DNA from: Nymphalis io
Taxonomy: Eukaryota; Arthropoda; Insecta; Lepidoptera; Nymphalidae
Direction: 5' to 3'
DNA: 64,000 nt
Assembly: GCF_905147045.1 (NCBI RefSeq)
Contig: NC_065910.1
Span: 1,674,001-1,738,000 of the forward strand
Position numbers and translations under genes: made by a program. Positions within the stretch are counted from its first letter, which is position 1. Every line of letters starts with the position of its first letter. Shown piece by piece: positions 46,515 to 58,738 of the stretch. Under the pieces are notes generated by a model that saw only the letters and a program-made list of their open reading frames with translations, was not told the origin of the DNA and did not search any database.

Positions 46515-47033
46515 AGGTTACATGTGATGATATTCTACCGCCAATCATCAATACTTACTCGTAGTATTGTTGTGTTTAAGTTTGAGAGAGCCAGTGTAAC
46601 AACAGACACAAGGAAAATTATATCTTAGTTTCTAAAGTTGGTGGCGCATTGGCGATGTTCAGGGATGGCCAGTGCCTTAGTATAGGTCACGAGCACCGGT
46701 GCGGGTCTCAAATTTGAAACATTCTTATTTTTGCAATTGATTATAAAAAATTTGGAGCATGATAAAAACAATACTCTTATTCAATAACGCGCAACTGATA
46801 AATGAAAATGTCATTTGTTGACATATGAACAACATATATGTAAAAAAAATGAATAAAAATTAGTTTCATATTATTGGTAAACATTTTTTTTTACCACCTG
46901 TGAAATGCCTTCCCCACCAAAGAGCCGCCTGGTACGGACCGCACCTTAAACCCCTCCCATGATACGGCAGTGGTGACCACTTACCCACATTAATGGCACA
47001 TTTGCCAGCCTACTTGTTTGAAATAAAAAAAGC
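46515..47033 (+). mobile_element. SINE-C copy interrupted by ~290 bp of foreign DNA
   Basis: The first part is 46520-46665 (TATTCTACCGCCAATCATCA to GGTGGCGCATTGGCGATG) and the last part is ~46965-47033 (CAGTGGTGACCACTTACCCA to an A-rich end). The intervening DNA begins TTCAGGGATGGCCAGTGCC and is less AT-rich than its surroundings. It does not match another family in this window. Confidence 0.65.
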
Positions 47034-47470
47034 GATCAAATAATTCAATATGAGCCGCTGATATCGGACGAAACCGGATGAAATTGTTGGTATATTAGCG
47101 ATACTTGCTGAACTTCAGTGCAATTTCCTGTACTCCAAGGTCTTCCTACACTGAGTGGGTCTAGGTTAACTAACAGCTTGATATGTGTCATGTGAGGTAA
47201 ATGGCTTTTATCTGTTTTATGGAACTGTCATGGTCGAAAAACATGTATGGTTTATTGTTATTTTAAATCTTGAAATGCTTAATTTTCTTTTGAAATGTTC
47301 ATAGGTCTGACTTTACGGATTATAAAGCCGGAGGTTGAGGGTGCTGTTGCTTGTAAACTTTTGTCGGAGTGTTTGTGTATGTGATATTTAATTTAATTTA
47401 TAATTGATATTATATAAGACGGAATACTATTAAATAAAAAAATAGTAATTTCAAATATACATATTTACCC

Positions 47471-47672
47471 TTTTTTATCGCTGGAAAAACGCATTACGCG
47501 TTTCCCCCACGGGAACAGTCCCCCCACTGTCCACATACCCCCATGTCTAAGGCGCCGAGTGCGCTTCGAACATCGTAATACCCATTGAACACCAGCGGTA
47601 CCTTTCCCGTGTTAACGAGGTGCGCCACGGGATCGTTTGCACATGCTACCGTGACGCTCTGACGGCCGGTAT
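47471..47672 (-). mobile_element. R1-clade LINE 3'-UTR-only insertion
   Basis: Antisense copy from TTTTTTATCGCTGGAAAAAC to ATGCTACCGTGACGCTC. Flanked by ATATTTACCC (47461-47470) and ATATTAACCC (47673-47682), a 10-bp duplication with one mismatch. Confidence 0.82.
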
Positions 47673-47682
47673 ATATTAACCC

Positions 47683-48857
47683 TAACCTAAGTGCATAGTG
47701 CTGATGCATTTTTGTATATACGTACAAATATTTATTATTATACATATTTGCATGAATATACAAAAATGAAGGTTGTTAATTTTGATTAAATCTAATAATA
47801 AACATACGGATAATATATATTCATATTAAAAATACTAATCAATATATTATTGTAGATGTGTGTACACTACATCTACTCTAGAATAAAGTTAGGCAGATAG
47901 TGGAAAACAATTTCCATTACCTGAATAAGATTGTAAAACTAAACTACTTCAAAAAGTAGCGTCGACTTCTTCACTCCGTTGTCTAAAGCTTCTCATCTTA
48001 ATAAAATCAAGGCCTTGATTATAAATTTTTGCTAAATTATATAATTTGAGAAGATCAATTTACCTAATGACCCGTTGCTGTTTAACGGCCCATTAGTAAC
48101 TCGTTCGAGGTTGAAAAATAAACGCATTGCGATTTTGTTTCTTTATCCGACTTTGCTTAAATATACATATTATATTATAAAATTAAAGAAAAAAATTGCC
48201 TCGCACCAAGGTGTATCTAACTGTCACGTTGTACTAGTATTTTACTACGGGACTTTCAGGGCTTATCAGGATTACATTATTATATTTATAACGATACAAC
48301 GACGACCATAATGCAGGCCGCATTTCCGCGCTGTACGGCAATGGACAATTTCTGTGGCAAGTAGGACCCGGAGCGATTATCAATCGCTCCTTATTTATAA
48401 TAAGGCTATCTTAGAACTCAAGATCCTCAAGCGTCGGGTCGGGACTATAAAACGTTAAAAATAGTATAGCTATGCTATCGAAAAAATATGGTATGTATTT
48501 TTGGAATGTATAAGATGTATCGTAATAACATCTGATTTACGGTTTTTTTTTTTATTTAGGCAGATAGATGATGTTACACCAGATATTTAGTTTCATTCAC
48601 CCATAAGCACACAATATTGTAAAATGTACTAATTATGTTATATATTTATTAACAAAACTTAGCATCATCTATAACCCAACAAGGGAACTAATACCTTTAC
48701 AAGAACACAAGCATAAGCGACTACAAGCTTTTAATGACCCGTCTCTTTACTCCTGCAAACTAAAGCAAAACAAATTTTACCACCAATGAATAATTATATT
48801 ATATAAACTGCACTGCCGGTACAAAAGGTTAAAACCTCCTAGAACTGTTGATGCGCC
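47683..48857. other. AT-rich, no recognisable feature
   Basis: A near-palindrome around GTAGATGTGTGTACACTACA at ~47852 and a G+C-richer patch at 48310-48400 were not identifiable. Confidence 0.45.
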
Positions 48858-48925
48858 GGCGACCTTGGGATCTAAGATGATATGTCCTTTGTGCCTGTAA
48901 AAATACTGGAAACAACTCTTGGACT
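48858..48925 (-). mobile_element. SINE-C remnant, short
   Basis: GACCTTGGGATCTAAGATGA and ATGTCCTTTGTGCCTGTAAA match the middle of SINE-C. Confidence 0.55.
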
Positions 48926-49054
48926 TAATTGGACCATTTCTTATTACACACATCATATGTATTATAAAGCCGAAGTGATTGTTTGTTTGCACTAATATAA
49001 CGAACTATAATTCGATTTGTAAATATGTTTTGCTATGGATGGCCTATTTACTGG

Positions 49055-49108
<54 letters not shown>

Positions 49109-50533
49109 AATAACACGCTACCTTGAATGCCCCTTTTGGGTTATCGTATCTCAACTGTCCTCACTTTGATAGTTTTCACCCCGAAATTTCTTAAATAATT
49201 TAGAAAACATTCCATTACTAATACATTAAAAAAACCAGACACGATTCTTATTTTTTACTGTCATTACAAATTTTTAATTCGTAATTATCACACTATAAAA
49301 AATTTAATTCATTTATTAGCTTTGACATGTAGCGACTTTACGAACATTTTATGTGATTATAGAGTGCAGTGATATTTTTTATTATTCAAATATATTTATT
49401 CGATTAAGATCTATAAGTAAGGTCATGTTATTGACCTCAAATTAATATAAATAAAATTCTTTTAATATCACAAACAGCCTGCGGGGAAAAGAGGCAGGAC
49501 TTATTTATATCAAAAGAATTAAAAAGTACATTACATTTAATACAAGTTTCTTTTAATTTATAGAAGATAGGACAGATGAATTGGGTCGCATATAGGGTTA
49601 TCCCGTAACAATATTGAATAAAATCACACCGTACAATGCAATCTTAAAATGTCAGAAAGCTATATGCGACTTTGACCACAAACAATTAATACATTTCAAG
49701 GATACACATATCAAAATACCTTATCAACTTAAGTCGGTTTTGACGTTTTAGAACGAAGTGAGTTCTTACAGAATAGCGCTGATGATTAAGTGCTGGTACA
49801 AATATTATTACAAGTATAAATCATGCCTCGTGTTACTAATAAAAATTATCTCATTTTAAAAAGGGAATATGGAGTTTTACTTTTTGACAATAGAATAGCT
49901 GATATGTGAGTGCTATAAACACATACGAAACTACACGAAGTTCAACAAACGTACTTAAAAATAAATATAAAGAAAAATACAATACGAATTTAAAGTCAAA
50001 TTCTCAAGATGATATATTACAGATTCATATTTTATAATGACGTTGATTGGATTTGCATATCAATTCAATACATCTTTTTTTATGCGGAAAAGGAAACAGC
50101 AGAATCGGATGAATAATATTGCAAAGCAATTTTATTCAATACATAAGAGATGCAATCCTCAATTGTAGATTGAAAATATGAGACAATATTCGTTATGGAA
50201 TTGTTTCAAAGTGTAAACGTAAAATATACATTTAATCAGATGAAGGCTTAATTTTGTGTGCACAGATAATATAGCAAAATATATTTTCACATTTGACTAA
50301 GAAAAATGTATGAGCCACTAGAGAAGTGTTTAGCAGTATTGTCTATTCGGTAGAATTATGTATATTCGCTTTGTCAAAACATAAAAATATGGCTTTTTAT
50401 ATTCAGTATTGACCAAGGCAATCTATAAATAATAATTGTATTGGTATAGCTCAATAAAAGCTAATAATTTATATCGGGCTAAAGCGCAATCAATTGTTAT
50501 TGTAAGATATTTAATCTATTTAACACTACACAC
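48926..50533. other. AT-rich, no recognisable feature
   Basis: Contains only the microsatellite listed separately. Confidence 0.55.
49062..49105. repeat. (AT)n microsatellite
   Basis: About 44 bp of uninterrupted AT repeats. Confidence 0.95.
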
Positions 50534-50830
50534 TAACAGCCTATGTATGTTCCACTGCTGGGCTAAGGCCTCCTTTCCATTTTTGAGGAGAAGGTTTGGA
50601 GCTTATTCCATCACGCTGCTCCAATGCGGGTTGGTGGAATACACATGTGGCAGAATTTCAGTGAAATTAGACCCATGCAGTTCCCTCCTGATGTTTTCCT
50701 ACACCGTCAAGCACGAGATGAATTATAATCACAAATTAAGCACATGAAAATTCAGTGGTGCTTGCCCGGGCTTGAACCCACGATCATCAGGTTAAGATTC
50801 ACGCGTTCTTACCACTACGCCATCTCGACT
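50534..50830 (-). mobile_element. SINE-D copy, full length
   Basis: Antisense copy from AACAGCCTATGTATGTTCCA to CTACGCCATCTCGAC. The tRNA-like head is at the right (TTGAACCCACGATCATCAGG). The 103-codon plus-strand frame runs through it and is not a gene. Confidence 0.87.
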
Positions 50831-51823
50831 TTAATACACTATAATAAATCTTAAAATTATGATATAACGTTTTTAAAGAATGAAGTGTCTTCTTATTACA
50901 AAATATAATTCAGTTATCGTGGACAGTATGATTCTGTCTGATTTATAAATCATTATAGAACCCAATATAAAGGTCTATCACATTCTAGAGTTTTTTATTT
51001 ATTTTACTAAATTGGCTTGTTTGGTTACTATTCGTGTATTAATTACCTTCAAGCGAGACAAAATATCTTACACATATATCAGTATTCAAGACGATTGGTA
51101 TGAAGGTCAAGACTGAAGATCTTGGCCGCGTGTGACTTTGGGCTCATCAAAACTGCGCACGAGTACCTATGTGTCATCGTTGGAATTCCTTCTGTTTAGA
51201 TTTCACAAACGGAAGGAGGTAAACATGCTTTTAATGTGACATGTGCATGTACGTTGTGTTTAATAGTGTTGTTGTTTTATGACAATGTGATAGGCTGAAT
51301 ATATACTTTAGAGTAATAACTTTTTATATGCCATAGTGTTTTATTGCTTTATGGAAAAAAACACTTTTATTTCACACAAAAAAATTAAATTCACGCTTTT
51401 CACGTCAATTTTGCAGTTGCCCGTTACAAAAAACAAACATCTCCAGATTTATTAGTATAGTTTTGAATCTAAATTCTCAAGTCCGTTTTTTGGAAGTAAC
51501 ATCTCTCGTAACACCTTAATAAAAACTTTTTAAATTTAGACATTAGTCAATTGAATAATTATTTATTAACATTAGAATTATTTACATTGAGTCCTTAAGT
51601 ATATATCATAAAAGCTATTGTACAAATTATTACCGCGTGAAATAGTGGCAAGATTGCTAGCAGCATTTTCTCTTTGAATCGCAATCTCGATCCTCTGGGT
51701 GAAAAATGCACCAGCTCTCCTGTCAACAGTAGAGGCAATAAGACGATGTGTTATATTTTTTGATAATACACCAAGGACTATTAAGAATATTTTAACAATT
51801 AAAATTAATTACCGTTAAGTAAC
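50831..51823. other. AT-rich, no recognisable feature
   Basis: Nothing was recognised. Confidence 0.55.
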
Positions 51824-52017
51824 TTAACGGTGAAGGAAAACATCGTGAGGAAACCTGCATGTGTCTAATTTCACTGAAGTTCTGCCACATGTGAATTCTA
51901 CCAACCCGCATTGGAGCAGCGTGGTGGAATAAGCTCCAAACCTTCTCCTCAAAAAGAGGAGAGGAGGCCTTTAGCCCAGCAGTGGGATTCACAGGCTGTT
52001 ACGGTACGGTACGGTAA
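51824..52017 (+). mobile_element. SINE-D copy, 5'-truncated, with an (ACGGT)n tail
   Basis: Begins at CTTAACGGTGAAGGAAAACA without the tRNA-like head and reaches CAGCAGTGGGATTCACAGGC. Its tail is TGTTACGGTACGGTACGGT rather than the usual (GTTACT)n. Confidence 0.85.
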
Positions 52018-52237
52018 TTTTTTTATAGTATTTGTAGCGGACAAGCATATGGGCCACCTGATGGTAAGTGGTCACCAATTGAGAACTAAGATGTTATAGT
52101 CCTGTAATTACGCTAGCTCACTCACCCTTTTAACCGGAACACAACAATACCAAGTACGTAGTAGTAGTTTTGCGGTATAATACCTGATGAGTGGGTGGTA
52201 CCTATCCAGACGAGCTTGCATAAAGCCCTACTACTAT
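52018..52237 (-). mobile_element. SINE-C copy with internal deletion
   Basis: Joined directly to the tail of the preceding SINE-D. Lacks the GACATTGGCATTGTAAGAAA segment; keeps the start (poly(T), ATAGTATTTGTAGCGGAC) and end (GAGCTTGCATAAAGCCCTAC). Confidence 0.8.
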
Positions 52238-52731
52238 CATTTCTTTAAGCCAAAAAAATATTATATAAATAAATTCAGCCTAATGATTAAAAAAAAAGAA
52301 GTAATGTAATACTGTATTGTATTTAGACGTTATTATTTTTTACCATTACTTATGGTATTTATAATAATTAAGATACGAAGGTTTTATATGTGATGATTAG
52401 TACATAGATAAAAATGTAAATAGTAAAGGTATTTTACGGATTCGATGATTCTAGTATCATCTATTAATTTTAATCAACATCTTATTTTAGTTGCAGTTTT
52501 TTTTACTTTGATCATAAAAGAATGACCTATTTTGTAAACATACATATACTATATATAAATGCAAATTAAGAGGGTCACAAAATGTATAAAAATTAATTTA
52601 AAACATTGCCGCTTATATTGAAATGATTCGATCTTGAAAACCACTGAAACGACTTTGTTCTTCATAGTCTTAATCCTGACAATCCATTGGATATTCTAAT
52701 ATAAAGGTTAAAAATGTTTCATATGAAAGTA
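52238..52731. other. AT-rich, no recognisable feature
   Basis: Nothing was recognised. Confidence 0.55.
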
Positions 52732-52983
52732 TTAACAAACGTAACGTAACTGTACTTTATCAAGACCCGTTTCAGTCATTCGCTTATCCTCATTCCATTT
52801 ATTTGCGTTTAGTGGAATGCGTTTTATAGCTCCTGTCCATCTTTCATCTCCAGCCATATCTTCAGTTGATCTGTTCTTGCACATGTCATACCCACAGTCC
52901 CCTTCCCCTTGCCTTACAAAACATCTAGTCTTCTCTGGAGTTTTTTGCCTTTTATCTGTCACTATAGCTGCGAAATAATCCAA
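52732..52983 (-). pseudogene. Protein-like 83-codon frame, possibly old LINE debris
   Basis: The frame has an unusually even amino-acid composition for this AT-rich region, with D-E-R-W-T-G-A-I-K-R-I and N-K-W-N-E. These loosely recall the RTE-type pattern W-x-G-H-I-x-R followed by W-N. An acceptor-like TTATTTCGCAG lies at its start, so an exon is an alternative. I could not assign it to a family. Confidence 0.3.
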
Positions 52984-53042
52984 ACAACCCGAATCATATT
53001 TACTTAATAGTTTTTACAATTTAAGTTTTATTATTATTATAA

Positions 53043-53317
53043 TTTTTATCTTATAGGTAGGTGGACGAACATATGGACCACCAAATGGTAAGTCACCAAC
53101 GCCCATAGACATTGGCACTGTAAGAAACGTTAACCATCGCTTAAATCGCTAATGCGCCACCAACCTTGGGAACTAAGATGCTATGTCCCTTATGCCTGTA
53201 ATTACACTGGCTCACTCACCCCTCAAACCGGAACACAACAATGTCAAGTACTGCTGTTTTGCGGTAGAATATCTGATAATTGGGCGGTACCTACCCAGAC
53301 GAGCTTGTACAGAGCTT
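53043..53317 (-). mobile_element. SINE-C copy, slightly older
   Basis: Near full length from TTTTTATCTTATAGGTAGGT to CAGACGAGCTTGTACAGAGC, with scattered substitutions (CCAAATGGTAAGTCACC, TTAAATCGCTAATGCG). Confidence 0.85.
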
Positions 53318-55510
53318 GCACGATGGTAGGCATCATAGTTTTCTCTTTTAGACGAAAAAGAGACTAACATCTTGATGGTCTTCTGACGTAAGTGGTCTCC
53401 TCTGCTTATAAGTATTGTCAAGGCTATTATGCCTACATCATTAATACGATACCTAATGGGATTGTGTTAATCAGCTTTTTTAATCCCTGGTGTCTGTATA
53501 ATGTTTCATGTTTAAAATATATTAATTCTTTTCCTTTTAATAAGAATCTTTTTATACAACCAGTTGAATGTGATAATTAAAAATTCCGATATAAATGCGT
53601 TGAAATTATAATATTGATGCTATATATAAAAGTATTTTAAGCTATACAATTAATGACATAAGATGTATTTTTGTATGCAAGCCATTACGAACGTCGGGTA
53701 CTAAAAATATCATATCACAATACATGCAGTCTGAACCTTGAAAACTAAATGATGTTCATTCGCTTACAATTTTTTTTTTAATATGGACATTCTCATAATC
53801 ATATAAAACCTTACATCAATATAAGAAGATGTACGTAATAAACACAGAATTAAAATTTCTTATATGCTTTCAAAATCTTATATTTTTTCCTTGAGTTTGG
53901 GAAGGTTACAACGCAGTGTGATATAAAGCAATGAAGACTACATAGCAACACTCCATAAAGGCTAAACATTATTCGTTCCTTAAGACTTAAAAAATGTCAA
54001 TTTTGTATTATTATTCTGCAATTCTGCAAAAAGTCACAGATAAAATAGAAGATTCTTTGATAGGCTGAATGAGCTCAGTGACAAAATGGCGTGTCTGACT
54101 ATTTTTAAAAACGTCAATTAATTGCCAATAAGGCATACTTGAGTGACTTTTTAATTGGACTATTCAATTATAATCAACCATAAACTGTACTGAATACTAT
54201 GTGCGATCGAGACAAAAGATTCGATTTCTCTTTCTCTAAGGCTAATTTCACGGCGTTATTCGAAATCAATCTGTCTGAGATTCGATATTGCCTAAGATGA
54301 CCTACATTTTCATCTGTTTTGTTTATTTTGATGATATTTTTTTCAATGACAATTAAAATTACATTAAGTTATTCTTAAATCTAGATTTGTATATGATTTT
54401 TTAATACTACGCGTCAGTTGGATTTATTTTTTGGATTATGTTTTGCCTTGAATAGCAAATGCTCTCACTTCAGCCTGAGAGTTGTTGATGTCGAAGACTT
54501 TTAGTAATTGGAATCTATATAATCTCGGCGACATCGTTTGATCTTTGCTTGGCACGTATTTTGAGACTTTTAAGATGTAATTCAAGATTATATCTTAGTC
54601 TTCAGTGAGATTAATAATGCAAAATCCGCTTGATATTATATGGAAAGTAAATACTTCTGAATTAATCGCGATGGCTTTCATCAAAAATTACTAAGGCTGT
54701 TTGATTTTAACAGAAGAGAGACAGCTCTTGACGTAGATTTTTTTATATCATAGGTCGGTGTCCTCTAGAAAAAGATTTAAATTTTTAATTTGTAGTGCCC
54801 TATTTATGGGTGAAGTAAAACCCATATAAAAACAAATGATCCATTTGATCGTGTAAGCCACAAAAAATATTTAAAAAGGGAATATGATGTCACAATGCGT
54901 ATAAGTGAACAATACGAGCCTAGACAATAATTTACGTATACCACTTGTGACGTAAACTTTCGCCCACGGCATACAATCTTATTAAAATATTTCGGGTCGA
55001 CAAATAAGTGGGTTACATAACAAAGTATGGCTTCGGAAGACTTACACATTTGTTTCATAATATTCAAAAAATTTAAAAAGTATTATATATTCTGTGGTTT
55101 GTCTTCAGATAAAAGTTATACATAATCTAGTTGTGAAATCATTTGATTTCCTCATCATTGGCATAATCAGATATATCTTAAAGAATCACGTACAAAATTA
55201 TTATATATCTCGTTTCCGACCCAAAGCTTTAAATATAGTTTGCACATTCCATCAATCTTTTAAGCAGTTTTTCATTAATTCCAAATAATAAATAAAAAAC
55301 AAAACTCTATAATATGAGCATAATCAGTCGTAAAACATCTTTTGTATTCCAAAACATTAAAAAAATCTCGTAGAACATATTTGGTTATATCATAAACAAT
55401 AACTTTTTTTAATTTCTGCTTCTGTCATGCATAAATCTATTGTATTGTAAAACGCGTACAATACAAATCTAAGGTTAAATCACGTAATCTAAAGTTAAAT
55501 AAACTGTTCT
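53318..55510. other. AT-rich, no recognisable feature
   Basis: The frames at 53392-53580, 54804-55067 and 55094-55288 show no domain or splice context. Nothing was recognised. Confidence 0.5.
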
Positions 55511-55740
55511 TAGTCGATACGCTCTTGGCTGAGCGGTCGTAGTCGTCATGAAGTAGTTAGTGGCTGATGCTATTCTCTTCAGGATGTTACGCTATCTTTC
55601 TCTGTCTGCTGTCATTCTAATACACTTAAGCAATGGTTCGCAATCCGCAGATCTGCTTTGGTCAATCCATCGCATAAGCGCCCGACTGCAAGGTCTGATG
55701 TCTTCAACTCTGCTTTGAAAGGCAATGCGTTCAATGGAGT
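55511..55740 (-). pseudogene. Probable LINE ORF C-terminal remnant
   Basis: On the minus strand A-L-M-R-W-I-D-Q is followed by C-I-R-M-T-A-D-R-E-R, then H-D-D-Y-D-R-S-A near the left end. Such R-W-x-D and A-D-R-E-x-W blocks close the ORFs of several insect LINEs. The remnant is short and the clade is undetermined. Confidence 0.4.
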
Positions 55741-56848
55741 GAATAAGCCGTAAAAATAGTATTATTGAGTATTTTCGTTTAAGAAGTCTCAAGCACATAT
55801 GTCATACCGTAAATGACCTAAAATTCGCCATAGACAATTCACCGTTGATGTTAGTTAAATTAAATATTTTGCTGTGTATATAATGTACATTATAACGAGC
55901 CCGTACCAAAACAACGCTAATTGCTTATTTTGGTTTCATAATTGGCAACATCTTTGTTATTAGTAACACATCAATATGCTTAAAGAATATTTAGAATACT
56001 GGTCATATAAATATTTTCGAAATTCGCAATTTTTTTTGGAAATAAGACCAAATTCTAATGTTATTATCTATTCTTATGAATTTATCGTATTGAAGTTAAA
56101 AAAATAATGTAAAAAGAAAGAAGGACCTAATCAAGCCTTTGAATATTATTTAATTTCAACAAAAATAAAATGTAGCATCCGCAACTTCCAAATGAACTTG
56201 ATCTCTGACCCTTGCCAATTGCCAAGGGAACATTGGTAAAGTATTTTTAGAAATGTTTACTTACATATATCATTGTCAGAGTTTGAGCTATGATATGACA
56301 TTTTATATAAAAAAAAAACATATGAGTAATATAATTTAACACTGGGCAATAAAACCTTTTTCTTTTCATTATACATTGAGAGTGAAAAATGAACAATTAT
56401 TAAAAACTAACTTGTTAAGAAAATGTTTTATTATCATATGATTATTATATTATTATATGATTTATTATACGTTCTATACAAAATCAGCTAAAGATAATTA
56501 ATTTGTAGGTAGGATACATGCGAAAATAATATCTATAATTTAATTTAAAGAAAAGTATTAAAACAAATACATACGTATCATAAAAGTTTCTTGTAATTTA
56601 TAATAAAAAATTACAATAAATTTAAAATAGTTAATAGTATTTAATAAATCAATATATTGTTAAATAAATAGCGAACAAAGTTAGAAAGTAACAAAAATGG
56701 GGTTGTGCTATAAACGGCTAATACTAATCTAATTAGTGATGTTACTTAACACTCAGTGGGTGACTATACGATAATCTTATTAACATTAGAACCGGGATAA
56801 CGCTTCTGTTCCGATTCTCTTTCCGATTATAAAAAATAGTAGCAAAAT
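55741..56848. other. AT-rich, no recognisable feature
   Basis: Nothing was recognised. Confidence 0.55.
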
Positions 56849-57149
56849 AGTAGCAGCCTGTGAATGTCCCACTGCTGGGCTAAAGGCCTGCTCTCCTCAT
56901 TTTGAGGAGAAGGTTTGGAGCTTATTCCACCACGCTGCTCCAATGCGGGTTGGTAGAATACACATGTGGCAGAATTTCAGTGAAATTAGACACATGCAGG
57001 TTTCCTCACGATGTTTTCCTTCACCGTCAAGCACGAGATGAAATATAGACACAAATTAAGCACATGAAAATTCAGTGGTGCTTGCCCGGGTTTGAACCCA
57101 CGATCATCGGTTAAGATTCACGCGTTCTGACCACTAGGCCATCTCGGCT
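56849..57149 (-). mobile_element. SINE-D copy, full length
   Basis: Antisense from GTAGCAGCCTGTGAATGTCC to ACCACTAGGCCATCTCGGC. It is better preserved than the 50534 copy; the tRNA-like head is CCGAGATGGCCTAGTGGTCA on the sense strand. Confidence 0.88.
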
Positions 57150-57689
57150 TTTTTAAAAGGGGTCCTGCTCTCCTCGGTAAGTCGTAAATACGTGTAATGA
57201 CGTAGGTACGTCATGAGGTGAATTCGACTTTGACTAAATCAAAAGCAAAATGAAGAATAATATTAAGAATAGGTCTTAATCTAACAATTGCCTATTAACA
57301 GATAACCACGGCATACATAGACAGTTGCACTGAAAGATAATGTAAATTGGAGTACTCACTTTAGTTTCTGAGAACAATTTGACGAAATAATGGTTGAATA
57401 CCACTTATTAACATAAGTAACCTCTGAACTAATTTAATGTCAGAGATTTAAATTTTGCAATCTTATATGAATATATGTTAGTAATTATATTTATTCAATA
57501 TTCTATTTATAGAAGAATAAAATATATTTCGACTTAAAAGTGTAGAATGGTACTTGTTACAACAACATCCTTGTTGGGATATTTATTTTAAATATTGTGA
57601 CGATTTATGATTTAATATATTTAAAAGCTTTTATTCAAATTCGAATGCAACTGTTGTTAGTATGTGTAGTACATATAGATGATATACCC
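57150..57689. other. AT-rich, no recognisable feature
   Basis: Nothing was recognised. Confidence 0.5.
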
Positions 57690-57790
57690 GTTTTTTATGG
57701 TATAGGTAGGCTGTCGGGCAAATGGACCACCTGATATTAAATGGTAACCACCGCTCATAGACATTTTCATTATGTAACACCTTCAGTTCT
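57690..57790 (-). mobile_element. SINE-C remnant, 3' end
   Basis: TTTTTTATGGTATAGGTAGG, ATGGACCACCTGATATTAAA and CATAGACATTTTCATTATG are diverged SINE-C blocks in order. Confidence 0.55.
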
Positions 57791-57943
57791 AGACCTTATT
57801 TGGAATAATCGCCCAACCTCCGTCTTGCCCCCATCCCCCTACAATGCGGGTGCCTTAAAACAAGAGTGAATCGTCATATTCTAGGCAAGCTCTACCTTAA
57901 GTTTGTCATCACTTTTCAGTACGTGTGATAAAAGTCAAGTCAA

Positions 57944-58202
57944 ATAATAACACCCTGGGAGATTATTCACACACGGCCATCTGATTCCAAAACTAAGCAG
58001 AGCTTGTACTATGGACACCAGACAACTGATATACTACATATACTACTTTTGTTTTGTACAAATACATGCTTATATAGAAAATTACACCCAGACTCACGAC
58101 AAACAGACATGTTGACATCAAATGTCTGTCCTGGGTGGGAATCGAACCCACAACCTTCGGCGTGAAAGGCAAGTATCTACCAACCACGCTAACCGGCCCG
58201 TC
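57944..58202 (-). mobile_element. SINE-A copy, full length
   Basis: Antisense copy from AATAACACCCTGGGAGATTA to AACCGGCCCGTC, with all family blocks. The 64-codon frame at 57993-58187 is a SINE translation. Confidence 0.88.
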
Positions 58203-58726
58203 AATGCTTTAGTATGTTGATTTAACGGATTTTTGAATTGTTATTTATATTGTTAATATAAGATTTGATATTAATATTAGAAATATCAGTTTTTAAATAA
58301 ATAGGTATATTTTTTAGTATAATTGTGTTATTTCTTAACTTGAGTTCTCAGGTCACTCTCGATCTCCACTACTACAATATTAATTACAATAAACTAAAAT
58401 CTTAACCTATTTTTATAAATAAAAATGAATGTTTGTCCTACGTATTCCTAAGCCGAAAGCGTTCCTAGTCTAAGAAAAACAACATTTGTTTCTTTATGTT
58501 TGTCCTTTAAAATAAACATTTTGTGTAGATTCTTATTACCTGGTAAATAATATTACTTAATGAAAATTTGTCTATATTATTATTACAATCTTCATCCTTT
58601 TTGTAGAATTCCTAATACTTCTAAATGGCAGGCTGGGTGCAGCAGGATATCGTTGCTTAAGAAACAGCGTTAGTGGTTTGGGAAGAGAACGACAGCCTAT
58701 TTAGAGCGTTCTCGGAATTCGAAAGC
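58203..58726. other. AT-rich, no recognisable feature
   Basis: Nothing was recognised. Confidence 0.55.
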
Positions 58727-58738
58727 ATCTTAATGATT

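Noticed and set aside
50436..50747. A 103-codon plus-strand frame.
   Set aside because: Most of it lies inside an antisense SINE-D copy and follows the SINE sequence, not a protein family.
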